From NCBI GenBank assembly GCA_010028495.1, contig RHCX01000002.1:1-54363 (forward strand): a stretch of DNA of 54,363 nucleotides, given 5' to 3'. Shown piece after piece: positions 40,382 to 48,458 of the stretch. Each line of letters starts with the position of its first letter. Within the stretch, counting starts at the first letter, position 1. The notes below the pieces were generated by a model. The model ran no database searches. It was not told the origin of the DNA and saw only the letters and a program-made list of their open reading frames with translations. The DNA comes from Nitrososphaeria archaeon (GTDB lineage Archaea; Thermoproteota; Nitrososphaeria; Nitrososphaerales; Nitrosopumilaceae). The translations under genes and the position numbers were made by a program.

Positions 40382-41830
40382 ATGTCCGGTGTTATACCAA
40401 AAAAAATCAGCGATAATGTTTATCGAATTGAAGCTGATTCTAGCAAAGGCATGAAGGTGCCAGTCACAATATACGCAGACGAAGGACTAATCTCAAAAAT
40501 GATGACTGACAGAACTCTGTCTCAAGCAATGAATGTTGCAACCTTGCCGGGAATTCAAAGCAGTGCCGTTGTACTGCCCGATGGACACGAAGGATATGGT
40601 TTCCCGGTGGGAGGAGTCGCAGCAATGGATGCAGAAGAGGGAATGATCAGTCCTGGAGGCGTTGGATATGACATAAACTGTGGTGTGCGACTACTCAGAA
40701 TGAATTTATCTGAAAAAGAAGTACGACCAAAATTAAAAGAATTAGTAACAGATCTTTTCAATTCAGTTCCGTCTGGTGTCGGCTCGGAAGGTGCAATCAA
40801 GCTAAATTATTCGCAACTAGACGAGGTTTTAGTGCGCGGTGTCAACTGGGCAATTGATCATGGTTATGGAACCAAAGATGACGCAGATGTCTGTGAAGAA
40901 AATGGACAAATCAAAAATGCAGACCCAAACAAAGTCTCCAATACCGCAAGAAAGCGAGGTGCTCCACAGCTAGGAAGCTTGGGATCTGGCAATCATTTCC
41001 TTGAAGTGCAAAAAGTTGAAAAAGTATACGATGAAGAAGCAGCAAAAAGAATGGGAATTCAAGAGGGAAACGTTACAGTTTTGATTCATTGTGGCTCTAG
41101 GGGCTTTGGCCACCAGATCTGCTCTGACTATCTTAGAGTATCAGAACAGGCGCTAAGAAAATACGACATCAATCTACCAGATCGAGAACTGGCATGTGTT
41201 CCAAATACGTCGGAAGAAGGAGAATCATACCGAAAGGCAATGTTTGCAGCGTTGAATTTTGCTTGGAGCAATAGGCAAATGCTTACTCATTGGACCAGAA
41301 AATCATTTGAGCGGGTCTTCAAAAGCACCGAAGCAGACTTGGACATGAAACTAGTATACGACGTTGCACATAATATTGCCAAGGTTGAAAAGCACAAAAT
41401 CGATGGCAAAGAAAAATCATTGGTTGTTCATAGAAAGGGAGCAACGCGGGCATTTCCTGCAAATAGAGATGAGGTTCCTCTAAAATACAGAGACTTGGGC
41501 CAGCCGGTACTGATTCCAGGTTCGATGGGAACTGGAAGCTGGATTCTACTTGGCAAGCCAAATTCAATGAATCTCAGCTTTGGCTCTACAGCTCATGGCG
41601 CAGGAAGAATGATGTCTCGCTCAAAGGCAAGGCGAGATTTCACGGAAGAGCAGGTAAAAAAATCACTATCTGATAAAGGAATTTTCATAAAATCATTGAC
41701 TAGGGATGGCGTAGTTGAGGAAACACCAGAGGCGTACAAAGACGTGGATGCAGTAGTAAATGTCTCACATGAGTTAGGAATTGCAACCAAAGTGGCAAAG
41801 CTTGTCCCAATTGGTGTGATCAAAGGTTGA
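40382..41830 (+). CDS. rtcB: RtcB tRNA-splicing ligase
   Basis: 482 residues from ATG 40382, about 22 bases after ATTTAAATTG. Recognisable as RtcB: VATLPGIQSSAVVLPDGHEG, GGVGYDINCGVRLLRMNL (metal-binding Asp/Cys), GSGNHFLEVQ, VLIHCGSRGFGHQ, VHRKGATRAFP and the guanylation histidine in STAHGAGR. It seals tRNA exons after intron removal, using GTP and Mn. Three tRNA genes in this window carry five introns. It overlaps the PDCD5 gene by four bases. Confidence 0.96.
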   Translation: MSGVIPKKISDNVYRIEADSSKGMKVPVTIYADEGLISKMMTDRTLSQAMNVATLPGIQSSAVVLPDGHEGYGFPVGGVAAMDAEEGMISPGGVGYDINCGVRLLRMNLSEKEVRPKLKELVTDLFNSVPSGVGSEGAIKLNYSQLDEVLVRGVNWAIDHGYGTKDDADVCEENGQIKNADPNKVSNTARKRGAPQLGSLGSGNHFLEVQKVEKVYDEEAAKRMGIQEGNVTVLIHCGSRGFGHQICSDYLRVSEQALRKYDINLPDRELACVPNTSEEGESYRKAMFAALNFAWSNRQMLTHWTRKSFERVFKSTEADLDMKLVYDVAHNIAKVEKHKIDGKEKSLVVHRKGATRAFPANRDEVPLKYRDLGQPVLIPGSMGTGSWILLGKPNSMNLSFGSTAHGAGRMMSRSKARRDFTEEQVKKSLSDKGIFIKSLTRDGVVEETPEAYKDVDAVVNVSHELGIATKVAKLVPIGVIKG

Positions 41831-42231
41831 GCGAAGATAGGGAACTAGAAGCACTAAAGGCAAAGCGCCTAGCGGAAATGAGAAAAAACATTGTTTCTCA
41901 ATCAAGCAAGCCAGAACAAACATCGCAAGCAGCTCCTCCGTCATACCGACAAATTGTACTCTCTCATCTTGGATATCGCGGGCAAGAAGTGTTGCAAAAC
42001 GCAGAATCACAATTTCCAAACGAGGCAAAAATGGTAATTGACAGACTGGGACAGCTGTATCAAACAGGTGAGGTCAATGAGCAAATCGACGGAGGACAAC
42101 TCTTGGCATTGTTCAGATCCGTTGGAATACATGTGAGAATGCAGACAAAGATAAACATCGAGCAAGATGGAAAGTTCGTCTCTTTATCTGATAAGCTAAG
42201 CAACACAACTGATGAAAATGAAAATCTTTGA
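41827..42231 (+). CDS. PDCD5-family DNA-binding protein
   Basis: 134 residues, TTG start overlapping the rtcB stop. The PDCD5/TFAR19 pattern is visible: DRELEALKAKRLAEMRKNI, YRQIVLSHLGYRGQEVLQNA (repeat LSxxAxxRL-like helices) and EQIDGGQLLALFRSVG. It is a small helical archaeal protein thought to bind DNA or act with chaperones. The C-terminal extension (about 110-134) is acidic. It overlaps the next gene by 20 bases, forming an rtcB-PDCD5-unknown operon. Confidence 0.85.
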   Translation: MSEDRELEALKAKRLAEMRKNIVSQSSKPEQTSQAAPPSYRQIVLSHLGYRGQEVLQNAESQFPNEAKMVIDRLGQLYQTGEVNEQIDGGQLLALFRSVGIHVRMQTKINIEQDGKFVSLSDKLSNTTDENENL

Positions 42232-42526
42232 AGTAAGCACCACTGATTTTTTGGAAGACAAGCGCCTGATCAATAACGCTTTGGCAGACATGGCCGCCCA
42301 ATTCAACATGTCAAATGACTTTCAGTTTGGCGAGCCATCATCTCGGTTTGGCTGGACATTTTTCAAATTGTGGGTAAAGCCAAACCTACAGAATGCAATA
42401 AATCAGAAATTTGATGACATGATTCGAAGATACAAAGGAAGTCCAGATGAAAAATTTACATTCTTTATTGCAGATTATTTTCAATCAAAAGGATGCAAGA
42501 CTAAACTAAAACTGATTGATGTCTAG
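42212..42526 (+). CDS. Small protein of unknown function in the rtcB operon
   Basis: 104 residues, ATG start inside the PDCD5 gene. Helical start ([20 protein letters not shown]) followed by strands ([17 protein letters not shown]) and a final [13 protein letters not shown]. No cysteine or metal motif, no membrane segment. Its stop overlaps the convergent S11 gene by four bases. No family recognised; the tight coupling to rtcB and PDCD5 suggests a nucleic-acid-related role. Confidence 0.65.
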   Translation: MKMKIFEVSTTDFLEDKRLINNALADMAAQFNMSNDFQFGEPSSRFGWTFFKLWVKPNLQNAINQKFDDMIRRYKGSPDEKFTFFIADYFQSKGCKTKLKLIDV

Positions 42527-42924
42527 ACTCTTCTTCCTCTCTTTCCACCCTTCTTTCGAGTGGTGTCGTGAGGAATTGGTGTTACATCGTCGATTCTTCC
42601 TATTTTGAATCCGCCTCTTGCAAGTGCTCTAATTGCTGCTTGTGCTCCTGGTCCTGGGACTCTAGAGCCCACACCGCCAACTGCTCTCACTCTAATGTGA
42701 AAGCCAGTAAAGCCCTTTGCCTTGGCTGCTTCCACTACTGCATTTGATGACTTCATTGCAGCAAATGGAGATGATTCGTATCTGTCAGCTGTTACGTGAA
42801 CACCACCGGAGCTGATTGCCACGGTTTCTGCACCTGTAAGATCTGTCATGTGCACTATAGTGTTGTTATAGCTACTATAGATGTGAGCAATACCCCACTT
42901 GTCTACTTGATGTTCTTCTGACAT
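42523..42924 (-). CDS. rps11: 30S ribosomal protein S11
   Basis: 133 residues. It has [20 protein letters not shown], then [35 protein letters not shown] and the closing [19 protein letters not shown], all classical for archaeal uS11, a platform protein near the mRNA path. ATG start; transcribed alone here, converging with the rtcB operon. Confidence 0.97.
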   Translation of the reverse strand: MSEEHQVDKWGIAHIYSSYNNTIVHMTDLTGAETVAISSGGVHVTADRYESSPFAAMKSSNAVVEAAKAKGFTGFHIRVRAVGGVGSRVPGPGAQAAIRALARGGFKIGRIDDVTPIPHDTTRKKGGKRGRRV

Positions 42925-42998
42925 TGGTTACCCAAAGTTTGGAGGATTTAAAAAACCTTGTTTGATAGCCTGCGTAATATTCACACAAAGGATGCAAA

Positions 42999-44282
42999 AT
43001 GTTAGGTCTTAACAAACAACAAAAGTCAATCGTATTTGGCTCATGGCTTGGCTGGTCACTTGATGGCTATGATCTGGTGATGATGCTTTTGGTGATTCCT
43101 TTGATTAGCAGTCTCTTCTTCCAAGTAGGAAATCCTACACTTGCACTACTTTCTACATTTGGTGCATATATTGTCACGCTGGTGATGAGGCCAATCGGCG
43201 GTGCATTCTTTGGTAATCTTGGCGACAAGCATGGAAGAAAGAAAACCATGGTCATTACAATACTCGGATTCTCAATTGCAACATTTGCTACTGGACTGTT
43301 GCCTACTTGGAACCAAGTAGGTGTGATGGCACCAATTCTCCTAATTGGAATCCGACTAATTCAGGGATTCTTTGCAGGGGGAGAGTGGGGCAGTGGAACC
43401 GTAATCACAATGGAAACCGTTCCAAAACAATTTCGAGGAATATTGTCTGGATTTTTGCAAAGTGGATTCAATTTTGGATTTGTCATGGCATCAGTTGCAT
43501 TTCAAGTAGCTACATTTGTATTTCCTGGAGAAGAATTTGCTCAAATTGGATGGCGTATAATGTTTTTTACAGGTATTATTCCTGGGTTGATTGCGTTGTT
43601 TGTAAGATTCAAAATGGTAGAATCTGAATCATGGGTTGCCAAATCTAAGTTCGTCAAAAAATCGCCTATTAAACAAGTCTTTTCACAGAAAATATCAAGA
43701 AAACATTTCTTTCTAGCGCTAATAATAATGACAGGCCTGATGTATTCATATTATTCTTCAATGGGATTTTATCCGACATTTCTGCAAAATTATATCAAAT
43801 TAGACAAGCCGCAAGTCGCAACCCTGATGATTGTGGCCACTACGACATCGCTTTTTGGCCAGATTTTTGTGGGTTTTCTGAGCCAAAAAATTGGCAGAAC
43901 AAAAAGTATTGCAATCATAGCTGCATCCGCAATGGCGTTATCTATTCCAGCACTGTATGGACTGTATGTCTCTCAAACAATATTTGAGCGTGCAGTCTTT
44001 ACTGGACTGTTTATCTTCATAGCTACAACTGGTTTTGGACCGATTCCTGCATTTTTGTCAGAAAAATTCTCTACTGAAATAAGAAACAGTGCTACTGGAT
44101 TCGTGTATAATTCTGGTCTCATTGTTGGTTCATGGGCGCCGCTTGTTGCTGTTAGCTTGCTTTCAAACACAACAGAGATGATTCCATATTTGCTTGGGTT
44201 AAATGTAATAATTGGCTCTGTGATCATTCTGATTGGAACGAGAGTCAACTCAGATTCTCGTCATGTGGATCTTAATTCCTAA
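42999..44282 (+). CDS. MFS transporter, metabolite:H+ symporter type
   Basis: 427 residues, twelve predicted helices. It has the signature FLGWSLDGYD-like start (GSWLGWSLDGYDLVMMLLVI), loop 2-3 motif GNLGDKHGRKKTMVI (GxxxDRxGRR/K pattern) and QGFFAGGEWGSGTVITMETV, which is typical of the sialic-acid/shikimate/proline symporter group. The substrate is not predictable, probably an organic anion. The 3' end overlaps thiL by eleven bases (convergent). Confidence 0.9.
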   Translation: MLGLNKQQKSIVFGSWLGWSLDGYDLVMMLLVIPLISSLFFQVGNPTLALLSTFGAYIVTLVMRPIGGAFFGNLGDKHGRKKTMVITILGFSIATFATGLLPTWNQVGVMAPILLIGIRLIQGFFAGGEWGSGTVITMETVPKQFRGILSGFLQSGFNFGFVMASVAFQVATFVFPGEEFAQIGWRIMFFTGIIPGLIALFVRFKMVESESWVAKSKFVKKSPIKQVFSQKISRKHFFLALIIMTGLMYSYYSSMGFYPTFLQNYIKLDKPQVATLMIVATTTSLFGQIFVGFLSQKIGRTKSIAIIAASAMALSIPALYGLYVSQTIFERAVFTGLFIFIATTGFGPIPAFLSEKFSTEIRNSATGFVYNSGLIVGSWAPLVAVSLLSNTTEMIPYLLGLNVIIGSVIILIGTRVNSDSRHVDLNS

Positions 44283-45219
44283 AGTGTTTCCAGCCTTTAT
44301 CTCTGATTCTGACTGTTTTGTCAGTTTCCAAAAAAACCCCAGAACCGTTTTTGACATGACCAATTTGTATTAGATTGATCTTGCATTTTTTGGCAATTTT
44401 TTTGAGACTTGGAATGTTTTTTGATGGTACGGTTGCAACAATTTCGTATTCCTCTCCTCCGTTAAAGACAAGATCTGTCACATTTTTATGATTGATCTTG
44501 GCAAATTCATCCAGACCGTCTTCCTTTGGAATGTGGGTGATGATGAATTTTTTCTTGCTTGATTTTGCCATTTCAGTTAGAGTAGTGGATAGTCCATCAC
44601 TGGAGTCCATGGATGAATTGAGATACTTTGAGGCCAAAACTCCAAACTCTAGTCTAGGTTTTGGCAAAAGAACCGATTCGATTGAGTTTTTTTTGAATTT
44701 GCCCTGAGATTTTTTCTTGTTTAGCAATATGCTTAGGCCTGCACTGGTTTTGCCAAAATTACCCGTAGTGATTATGACATCACCGAGTTTTGCACCGCCT
44801 CTGGGTATGATCTTTTTGGCAATGCCAAAAAGCATGACTGAAATGACTATTTCTTTTGCTTCATTGGTATCTCCACCAAGAATTTTGACTCCAAATAGTT
44901 TAGATGTAGTTTGAAATCCTTTTGCTAGTCTGACAAGTTTTGTCTTAGGATAATTTTTTGGAAGCGATACTGAAATGATCCCATGTTTTGGCTTTACTCC
45001 TTTTGATGCAAAATCACTCAGTGGAGCAACAATGCTTTTTCTTGCAATTTGCTCTGGGCTCATTTGTGGTGGAACATCGGTGCTCTGCACCAGAGTGTCT
45101 GTTTTGATTACGCCGAAATTTTTGCCTAAATGAAATATTTCTACATCTTCACCAACAAAATCACCGACTAGTCTTTTCTGAAAAATCTCTATGATTTTTT
45201 TCTCATCTAACTTGCTCAT
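44272..45219 (-). CDS. thiL: Thiamine-monophosphate kinase
   Basis: 315 residues. N-terminal PurM-like motif VGDFVGEDVEIFHLG, then IKTDTLVQSTDVPPQMSPEQ, APLSDFASKGVKPK, KILGGDTNEAKEIVISV, GDVIITTGNFGKTSAGL and SSMDSSDGLSTTL. These are the usual ThiL ATP and substrate segments. It phosphorylates ThMP to the cofactor ThDP. Its ATG overlaps the glmM end by 17 bases, so the pair is an operon. Confidence 0.9.
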   Translation of the reverse strand: MSKLDEKKIIEIFQKRLVGDFVGEDVEIFHLGKNFGVIKTDTLVQSTDVPPQMSPEQIARKSIVAPLSDFASKGVKPKHGIISVSLPKNYPKTKLVRLAKGFQTTSKLFGVKILGGDTNEAKEIVISVMLFGIAKKIIPRGGAKLGDVIITTGNFGKTSAGLSILLNKKKSQGKFKKNSIESVLLPKPRLEFGVLASKYLNSSMDSSDGLSTTLTEMAKSSKKKFIITHIPKEDGLDEFAKINHKNVTDLVFNGGEEYEIVATVPSKNIPSLKKIAKKCKINLIQIGHVKNGSGVFLETDKTVRIRDKGWKHFRN

Positions 45220-46495
45220 GGCTTTGCTTTACTAATATGGTGATCTCTTTTTGAATCTGCTGTGCCTTGCCAAAGTCATTTGATTCTACTGAAATTCGAA
45301 TAATGTCCTCTGTGTTTGACTTTCTAACCAGAGCCCATGTGTCCTCATTGACGATTACCTTTACTCCATCTAGTGTGATTATTTCACTGAATTTTCCTTT
45401 GAGCTTTTGCTGTAGTTTTACAAGTGTTCTGTCGTGGAGATTGGACTCGACATCGATCTTTGTTCGGAGCTGATTATACTGTGATACAAATTGTATAACT
45501 TCGTCGATTATTTTTTTGCCAGTCATTGCGGCGATAAATCCAGACGTCAGTATTCCATCTCGACACATGTTAAACTCTGGCAAAATAAATCCACCACTGC
45601 TGCCCTCTCCTCCAGCCTGACACTTTTTCTTTAACATCATATCTATGACGTTTGCCTCTCCAACCTTTGATCTAACTACACTACCTCCATGTTCTTTGAT
45701 GTATTTTTCAACTGCAATACTAGTATCGATACTGAGACAGAATTTTTTGTATCCTAATTCTAGTGCCTTGATGGTACCAAGTGCTAGTGTTGTATCTGGT
45801 GATTGCTTTTTGCCATCTTTGACCACAACCAATCTATCGCCATCAAGATCAAATGCAAACCCAATATCGTATTTTTTGCTGCCAGACACAAGATGTGTTA
45901 GCTTGTCAGCGGTAGGATCTGGTCCTCTTTTTGTAGAATTTTGATTAATCACGTCTACTTTACATCCAAGTCTTCTCAACAGTTCCGGCGCAACAAATGT
46001 GGCAGCTCCTCCGCCAACATCGACTAGTATCTTTGGAGAATGCCTTATTTTCCCAATAATCTTGACCGCATCATCAACATAGCTGGACGTTGCGCCAAAT
46101 TCAGTGCCAAATTTTGTCTTTTTGAGATGTTTTTCTTTTAGAATGTTTTCAAATTCCGTTTCGTTTGGACCGCGACCGTTTATGATGAATTTCAAACCGT
46201 TCCATTGAAGTGGATTATGGGAAGATGTAATGATTAATCCTGCGCCATATTTTCTTGCTTCTCTAAACATTACGGGGGTTGGAATCATTCCGAGATTGTA
46301 CACATCTATTCCCTGTTCCATCAAAGCAGCAATTGCCACATTTCTTACCATGTTGTTGGATGGTCTGGTGTCGTTTCCTACCACACATTTGCCAGATTTG
46401 ATTACTGGCGCAAAGTTTCTGCAAAATCCCAAAACATCTACAAGTGTCAAATCATCACCAAAAATTCCGCGTATCCCGGAAATGGATTTTTTCAA
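45203..46495 (-). CDS. glmM: Phosphoglucosamine / phosphohexose mutase
   Basis: 430 residues from a TTG at 46495, placed by a TATA box (TATAAAAAG, 46524-46516) about 22 bases upstream; another TTG at 46504 is possible. Phosphohexomutase features: IITSSHNPLQWNGLKFI (phosphoserine loop TSSHNP), FAFDLDGDRLVVV (metal loop DxDGDR) and GGEGSSGGFILPEF (sugar loop). It converts hexose or glucosamine 6-phosphate to the 1-phosphate for glycan and UDP-sugar synthesis. It is adjacent to a tRNA gene with which it shares the upstream region. Confidence 0.88.
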   Translation of the reverse strand: MKKSISGIRGIFGDDLTLVDVLGFCRNFAPVIKSGKCVVGNDTRPSNNMVRNVAIAALMEQGIDVYNLGMIPTPVMFREARKYGAGLIITSSHNPLQWNGLKFIINGRGPNETEFENILKEKHLKKTKFGTEFGATSSYVDDAVKIIGKIRHSPKILVDVGGGAATFVAPELLRRLGCKVDVINQNSTKRGPDPTADKLTHLVSGSKKYDIGFAFDLDGDRLVVVKDGKKQSPDTTLALGTIKALELGYKKFCLSIDTSIAVEKYIKEHGGSVVRSKVGEANVIDMMLKKKCQAGGEGSSGGFILPEFNMCRDGILTSGFIAAMTGKKIIDEVIQFVSQYNQLRTKIDVESNLHDRTLVKLQQKLKGKFSEIITLDGVKVIVNEDTWALVRKSNTEDIIRISVESNDFGKAQQIQKEITILVKQSHEQVR

Positions 46496-46547
46496 TTGTA
46501 CCAAAACCTGAAATGCTTTTTATAAACTCTGATAACAGTGCCCTCAT

Positions 46548-46620
46548 GCCTCGATAGCTCAGCCTGGTAGAGCGAAAGTTTCGTAAACTTTAGGTCGTGG
46601 GTCCAAATCCCACTCGAGGC
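46548..46620 (+). tRNA. tRNA-Thr(CGT)
   Basis: Cloverleaf GCCTCGA ... TCGAGGC, D-arm AGCTCAGCCTGGTAGAGC, anticodon arm AAAGT-TTCGTAA-ACTTT with anticodon CGT, T-arm GTGGG-TCCAAAT-CCCAC. 73 nt, no intron, no CCA. The T-loop begins TCC where nearly all tRNAs have TTC, so position 55 is C instead of the usual pseudouridine. It pairs functionally with tRNA-Thr(GGT) at 15248-15320. Confidence 0.93.
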
Positions 46621-46635
46621 TTTAACGATCAAAAA

Positions 46636-46713
46636 TTATTCTTCAGGGGATTCAATGTCAACTTCAAGTTCTTTGGCGAGACCTTCCCACCATTTGTTAA
46701 CCTGTTCTGTCAT
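46636..46713 (-). CDS. 25-residue acidic microprotein (tentative)
   Basis: ATG to TAA gives 25 residues: MTEQVNKWWEGLAKELEV then DIESPEE. The helix is amphipathic with paired Trp. A TATA-like CTATAAAG lies about 35 bases upstream and GGGGAG precedes the ATG. It sits alone between tRNA-Thr and the 60-residue membrane protein gene. Length is too small for statistical certainty. Confidence 0.4.
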   Translation of the reverse strand: MTEQVNKWWEGLAKELEVDIESPEE

Positions 46714-46762
46714 ACTCCCCAAAAAATATCATGAAATGGTCCTTTATAGATCTGTCGGTTTG

Positions 46763-46790
46763 TGATCAGTGCTATGCAACACACTGATCA
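46763..46790. repeat. Perfect 9-bp inverted repeat
   Basis: TGATCAGTG at 46763-46771 and CACTGATCA at 46782-46790 with a ten-base loop. It lies at the stop codon of the 60-residue membrane protein gene (minus), so it could be an RNA hairpin closing that transcript, or an operator for the small gene downstream. Confidence 0.6.
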
Positions 46791-46970
46791 ACTAGCTTGT
46801 TTTTTCTTTCGCATTACACTATTGTATGCAATGATTGCAAGTGCGCCACCAGCGCATCCCCAAAACACAGGCCATCGAAGTGGATCACCGTTCATACCCA
46901 AAAATGAATAGATCGTCCCGCCAATCAATGCGTAGCCAATCAATTCGAGTATCTTGCTCACACTCGACAC
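46788..46970 (-). CDS. Small two-helix membrane protein
   Basis: 60 residues, GTG start. Two hydrophobic helices (about 8-24 and 33-50) are joined by a short loop (GMNGDPLRWP), with a basic end (RKKKQAS). Positive residues suggest the C-terminus is in the cytoplasm. It is divergent from the next small membrane protein, with about 40 bases between starts. No family recognised. Confidence 0.55.
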   Translation of the reverse strand: MSSVSKILELIGYALIGGTIYSFLGMNGDPLRWPVFWGCAGGALAIIAYNSVMRKKKQAS

Positions 46971-47011
46971 AATAATCTAAAAGATATATTGTTTGTTTGT
47001 TGTTTGGTATT

Positions 47012-47197
47012 GTGGACAAGTATCTGCTTGTAATGCTTGCAATTCTCATTTTAGGAATGGTCTTTACTGCATTCAAGGGTCTGGCTGATCAAAATCTCTA
47101 CTTGTTTTATGCGCAGCTGGCTGGCGCGCTGATAATAATCGGTTATTCTACGATGAAAGACCGAAACAGAATAAAATCTTCTAGAAAACGGAAATAA
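47012..47197 (+). CDS. Small two-helix membrane protein
   Basis: 61 residues from GTG 47012, about 22 bases after AAGATATATT; a TTG at 46997 is upstream in frame. Helices about 4-22 (YLLVMLAILILGMVFTAF) and 30-47, then a strongly basic tail (KDRNRIKSSRKRK). Its stop abuts the convergent regulator gene. Together with the divergent neighbour it forms a pair of short membrane proteins of unknown role. Confidence 0.6.
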   Translation: MDKYLLVMLAILILGMVFTAFKGLADQNLYLFYAQLAGALIIIGYSTMKDRNRIKSSRKRK

Positions 47198-47479
47198 TTA
47201 CAGATCTAGACCAAAGCCTTGTGCTAGGTCGTGGAATCTTTGGTATGATTCCAAGTATTGCTTTCCTTTTGATGTGATGACATAGGTATTTTTTCCGTCA
47301 AATTCTATTTTGTTGATTAGACCTGCGCCTGTCAAGTTCTCGATGAATTTTGCAAGACGTGAATGTGACAGATTTGCCTGTGTTAGAAGTGTCGTTACCT
47401 TGATTCCTTCCTGTCCACACTGATCAGTAGCTGTTAGCAGATCTGCTACAATTTGCATACTAGTACGATATGTGGCCAT
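47198..47479 (-). CDS. Winged-helix transcriptional regulator
   Basis: 93 residues. RTSMQIVADLLTATDQ, then an HTH (ITTLLTQANLSHSRLAKFIE pattern), a wing (FDGKNTYVITSKGKQYLE) and a C-terminal helix ending LAQGFGLDL. This is the thaumarchaeal short wHTH type. It is a paralogue of the protein at 53702-53989, sharing YRT.M.I..D.L, NLSHSRL/NISHGRI and GFGL/SFGL positions. Target unknown. Confidence 0.85.
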   Translation of the reverse strand: MATYRTSMQIVADLLTATDQCGQEGIKVTTLLTQANLSHSRLAKFIENLTGAGLINKIEFDGKNTYVITSKGKQYLESYQRFHDLAQGFGLDL

Positions 47480-47565
47480 TTACTATACGAGCGTAATTCT
47501 AAGATATAAGGGTATTAACCTTTCTCACGATTGCTTAATAACTAAACACAAGCCCCGGAACTAAA

Positions 47566-48132
47566 GTGTCCAGTGCAATTCCGTGGTATGATGATTTTCT
47601 TGGCGTGGCCTATAGATATTTTGATCTAAGAATGAATGTAGTTCCACTGTTTTCTGATCGGAAAAAATCCGTCGATATGTGGACCGATTACATCCATTGG
47701 TGGAACGATCACGATATCAAGCTCAGATTTGTAGAGTCCGATGACCAGTACTGGTTCATTCTGGCATCAGAAACTCGAAGGCCAAACCACAACATGGCGT
47801 TTTTCAAGCTGTTGCCCAAGTCAGAGAATTATGAGCGCTTCAAAAAGGGACACTTGGGGGAGGCATACCTGAGGTTTGGCACCTACACAGAAAAAGAGGA
47901 AGACCAAGTAAAAGCAGATGCCGTCTGCAACTGCTCCCACATAAAGGAAGATCATGAGGGAGAATGCCAGATAGAAGGATGCAATTGTATCAAGTTCCAG
48001 TCCTTTGAGGTAAATCTGTCCAAGAAAAAGAAAACCATCACAGACATCAAGTTCTTGCAAGAAAAAGACGTCAAAGACGATTCCATATCATGGAATTGCC
48101 TTTATGTAAACAAGTACAAAAATTCTGAATAA
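47566..48132 (+). CDS. Protein with C-terminal Cys/His cluster, unknown function
   Basis: 188 residues, GTG start about 25 bases after CTTAATAAC. The N-terminal 125 residues are rich in aromatic residues (WYDDFLGVAYRYFDLRM, DYIHWWNDHD). A cysteine-histidine cluster at about 130-155 (CNCSHIKEDHEGECQIEG, then CNC) is probably a zinc site. The cluster type recurs in thaumarchaeal proteins. No enzyme motif; function not assigned. Confidence 0.7.
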   Translation: MSSAIPWYDDFLGVAYRYFDLRMNVVPLFSDRKKSVDMWTDYIHWWNDHDIKLRFVESDDQYWFILASETRRPNHNMAFFKLLPKSENYERFKKGHLGEAYLRFGTYTEKEEDQVKADAVCNCSHIKEDHEGECQIEGCNCIKFQSFEVNLSKKKKTITDIKFLQEKDVKDDSISWNCLYVNKYKNSE

Positions 48133-48312
48133 CTATTCTTTGTCCAGATTAACTCGGACATGCTCGCCTGGATAGTGTTCGTAGATTTTTTGTGAGTAAC
48201 ATTTTCCACAAAGTGGTCCTTTGATGTCCCAGTTTGGCATTGCATTGTATTTGTATAACACTGGACCTTTGCAAATTACACATTTGTCTCCTTCAGCCAA
48301 GCAATCTGACAT
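48133..48312 (-). CDS. 59-residue zinc-finger protein
   Basis: ATG to TAG gives 59 residues with CVICKGPVLYKYN and CGKCYSQKIYEHYP: two CxxC pairs about 21 residues apart, a treble-clef or ribbon type zinc finger. Stop and start are clean. It converges with the 188-residue Cys/His protein (its stop follows that stop at once). A TATATA lies about 14 bases before the ATG, closer than usual. Probably nucleic-acid binding. Confidence 0.7.
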   Translation of the reverse strand: MSDCLAEGDKCVICKGPVLYKYNAMPNWDIKGPLCGKCYSQKIYEHYPGEHVRVNLDKE

Positions 48313-48458
48313 TTTTTGAGTCTATATAAAAATCATGGCCATTTTTGGGCGGATCAAAAATTTGTTAAATAATGGTATATCTCAGAAAAAGCTGCGGTAG
48401 ATTGTCTGGCCATTGTAAATCTCCTGCAATTTTTTACCGTGGCTAGCAACTATCGCAC

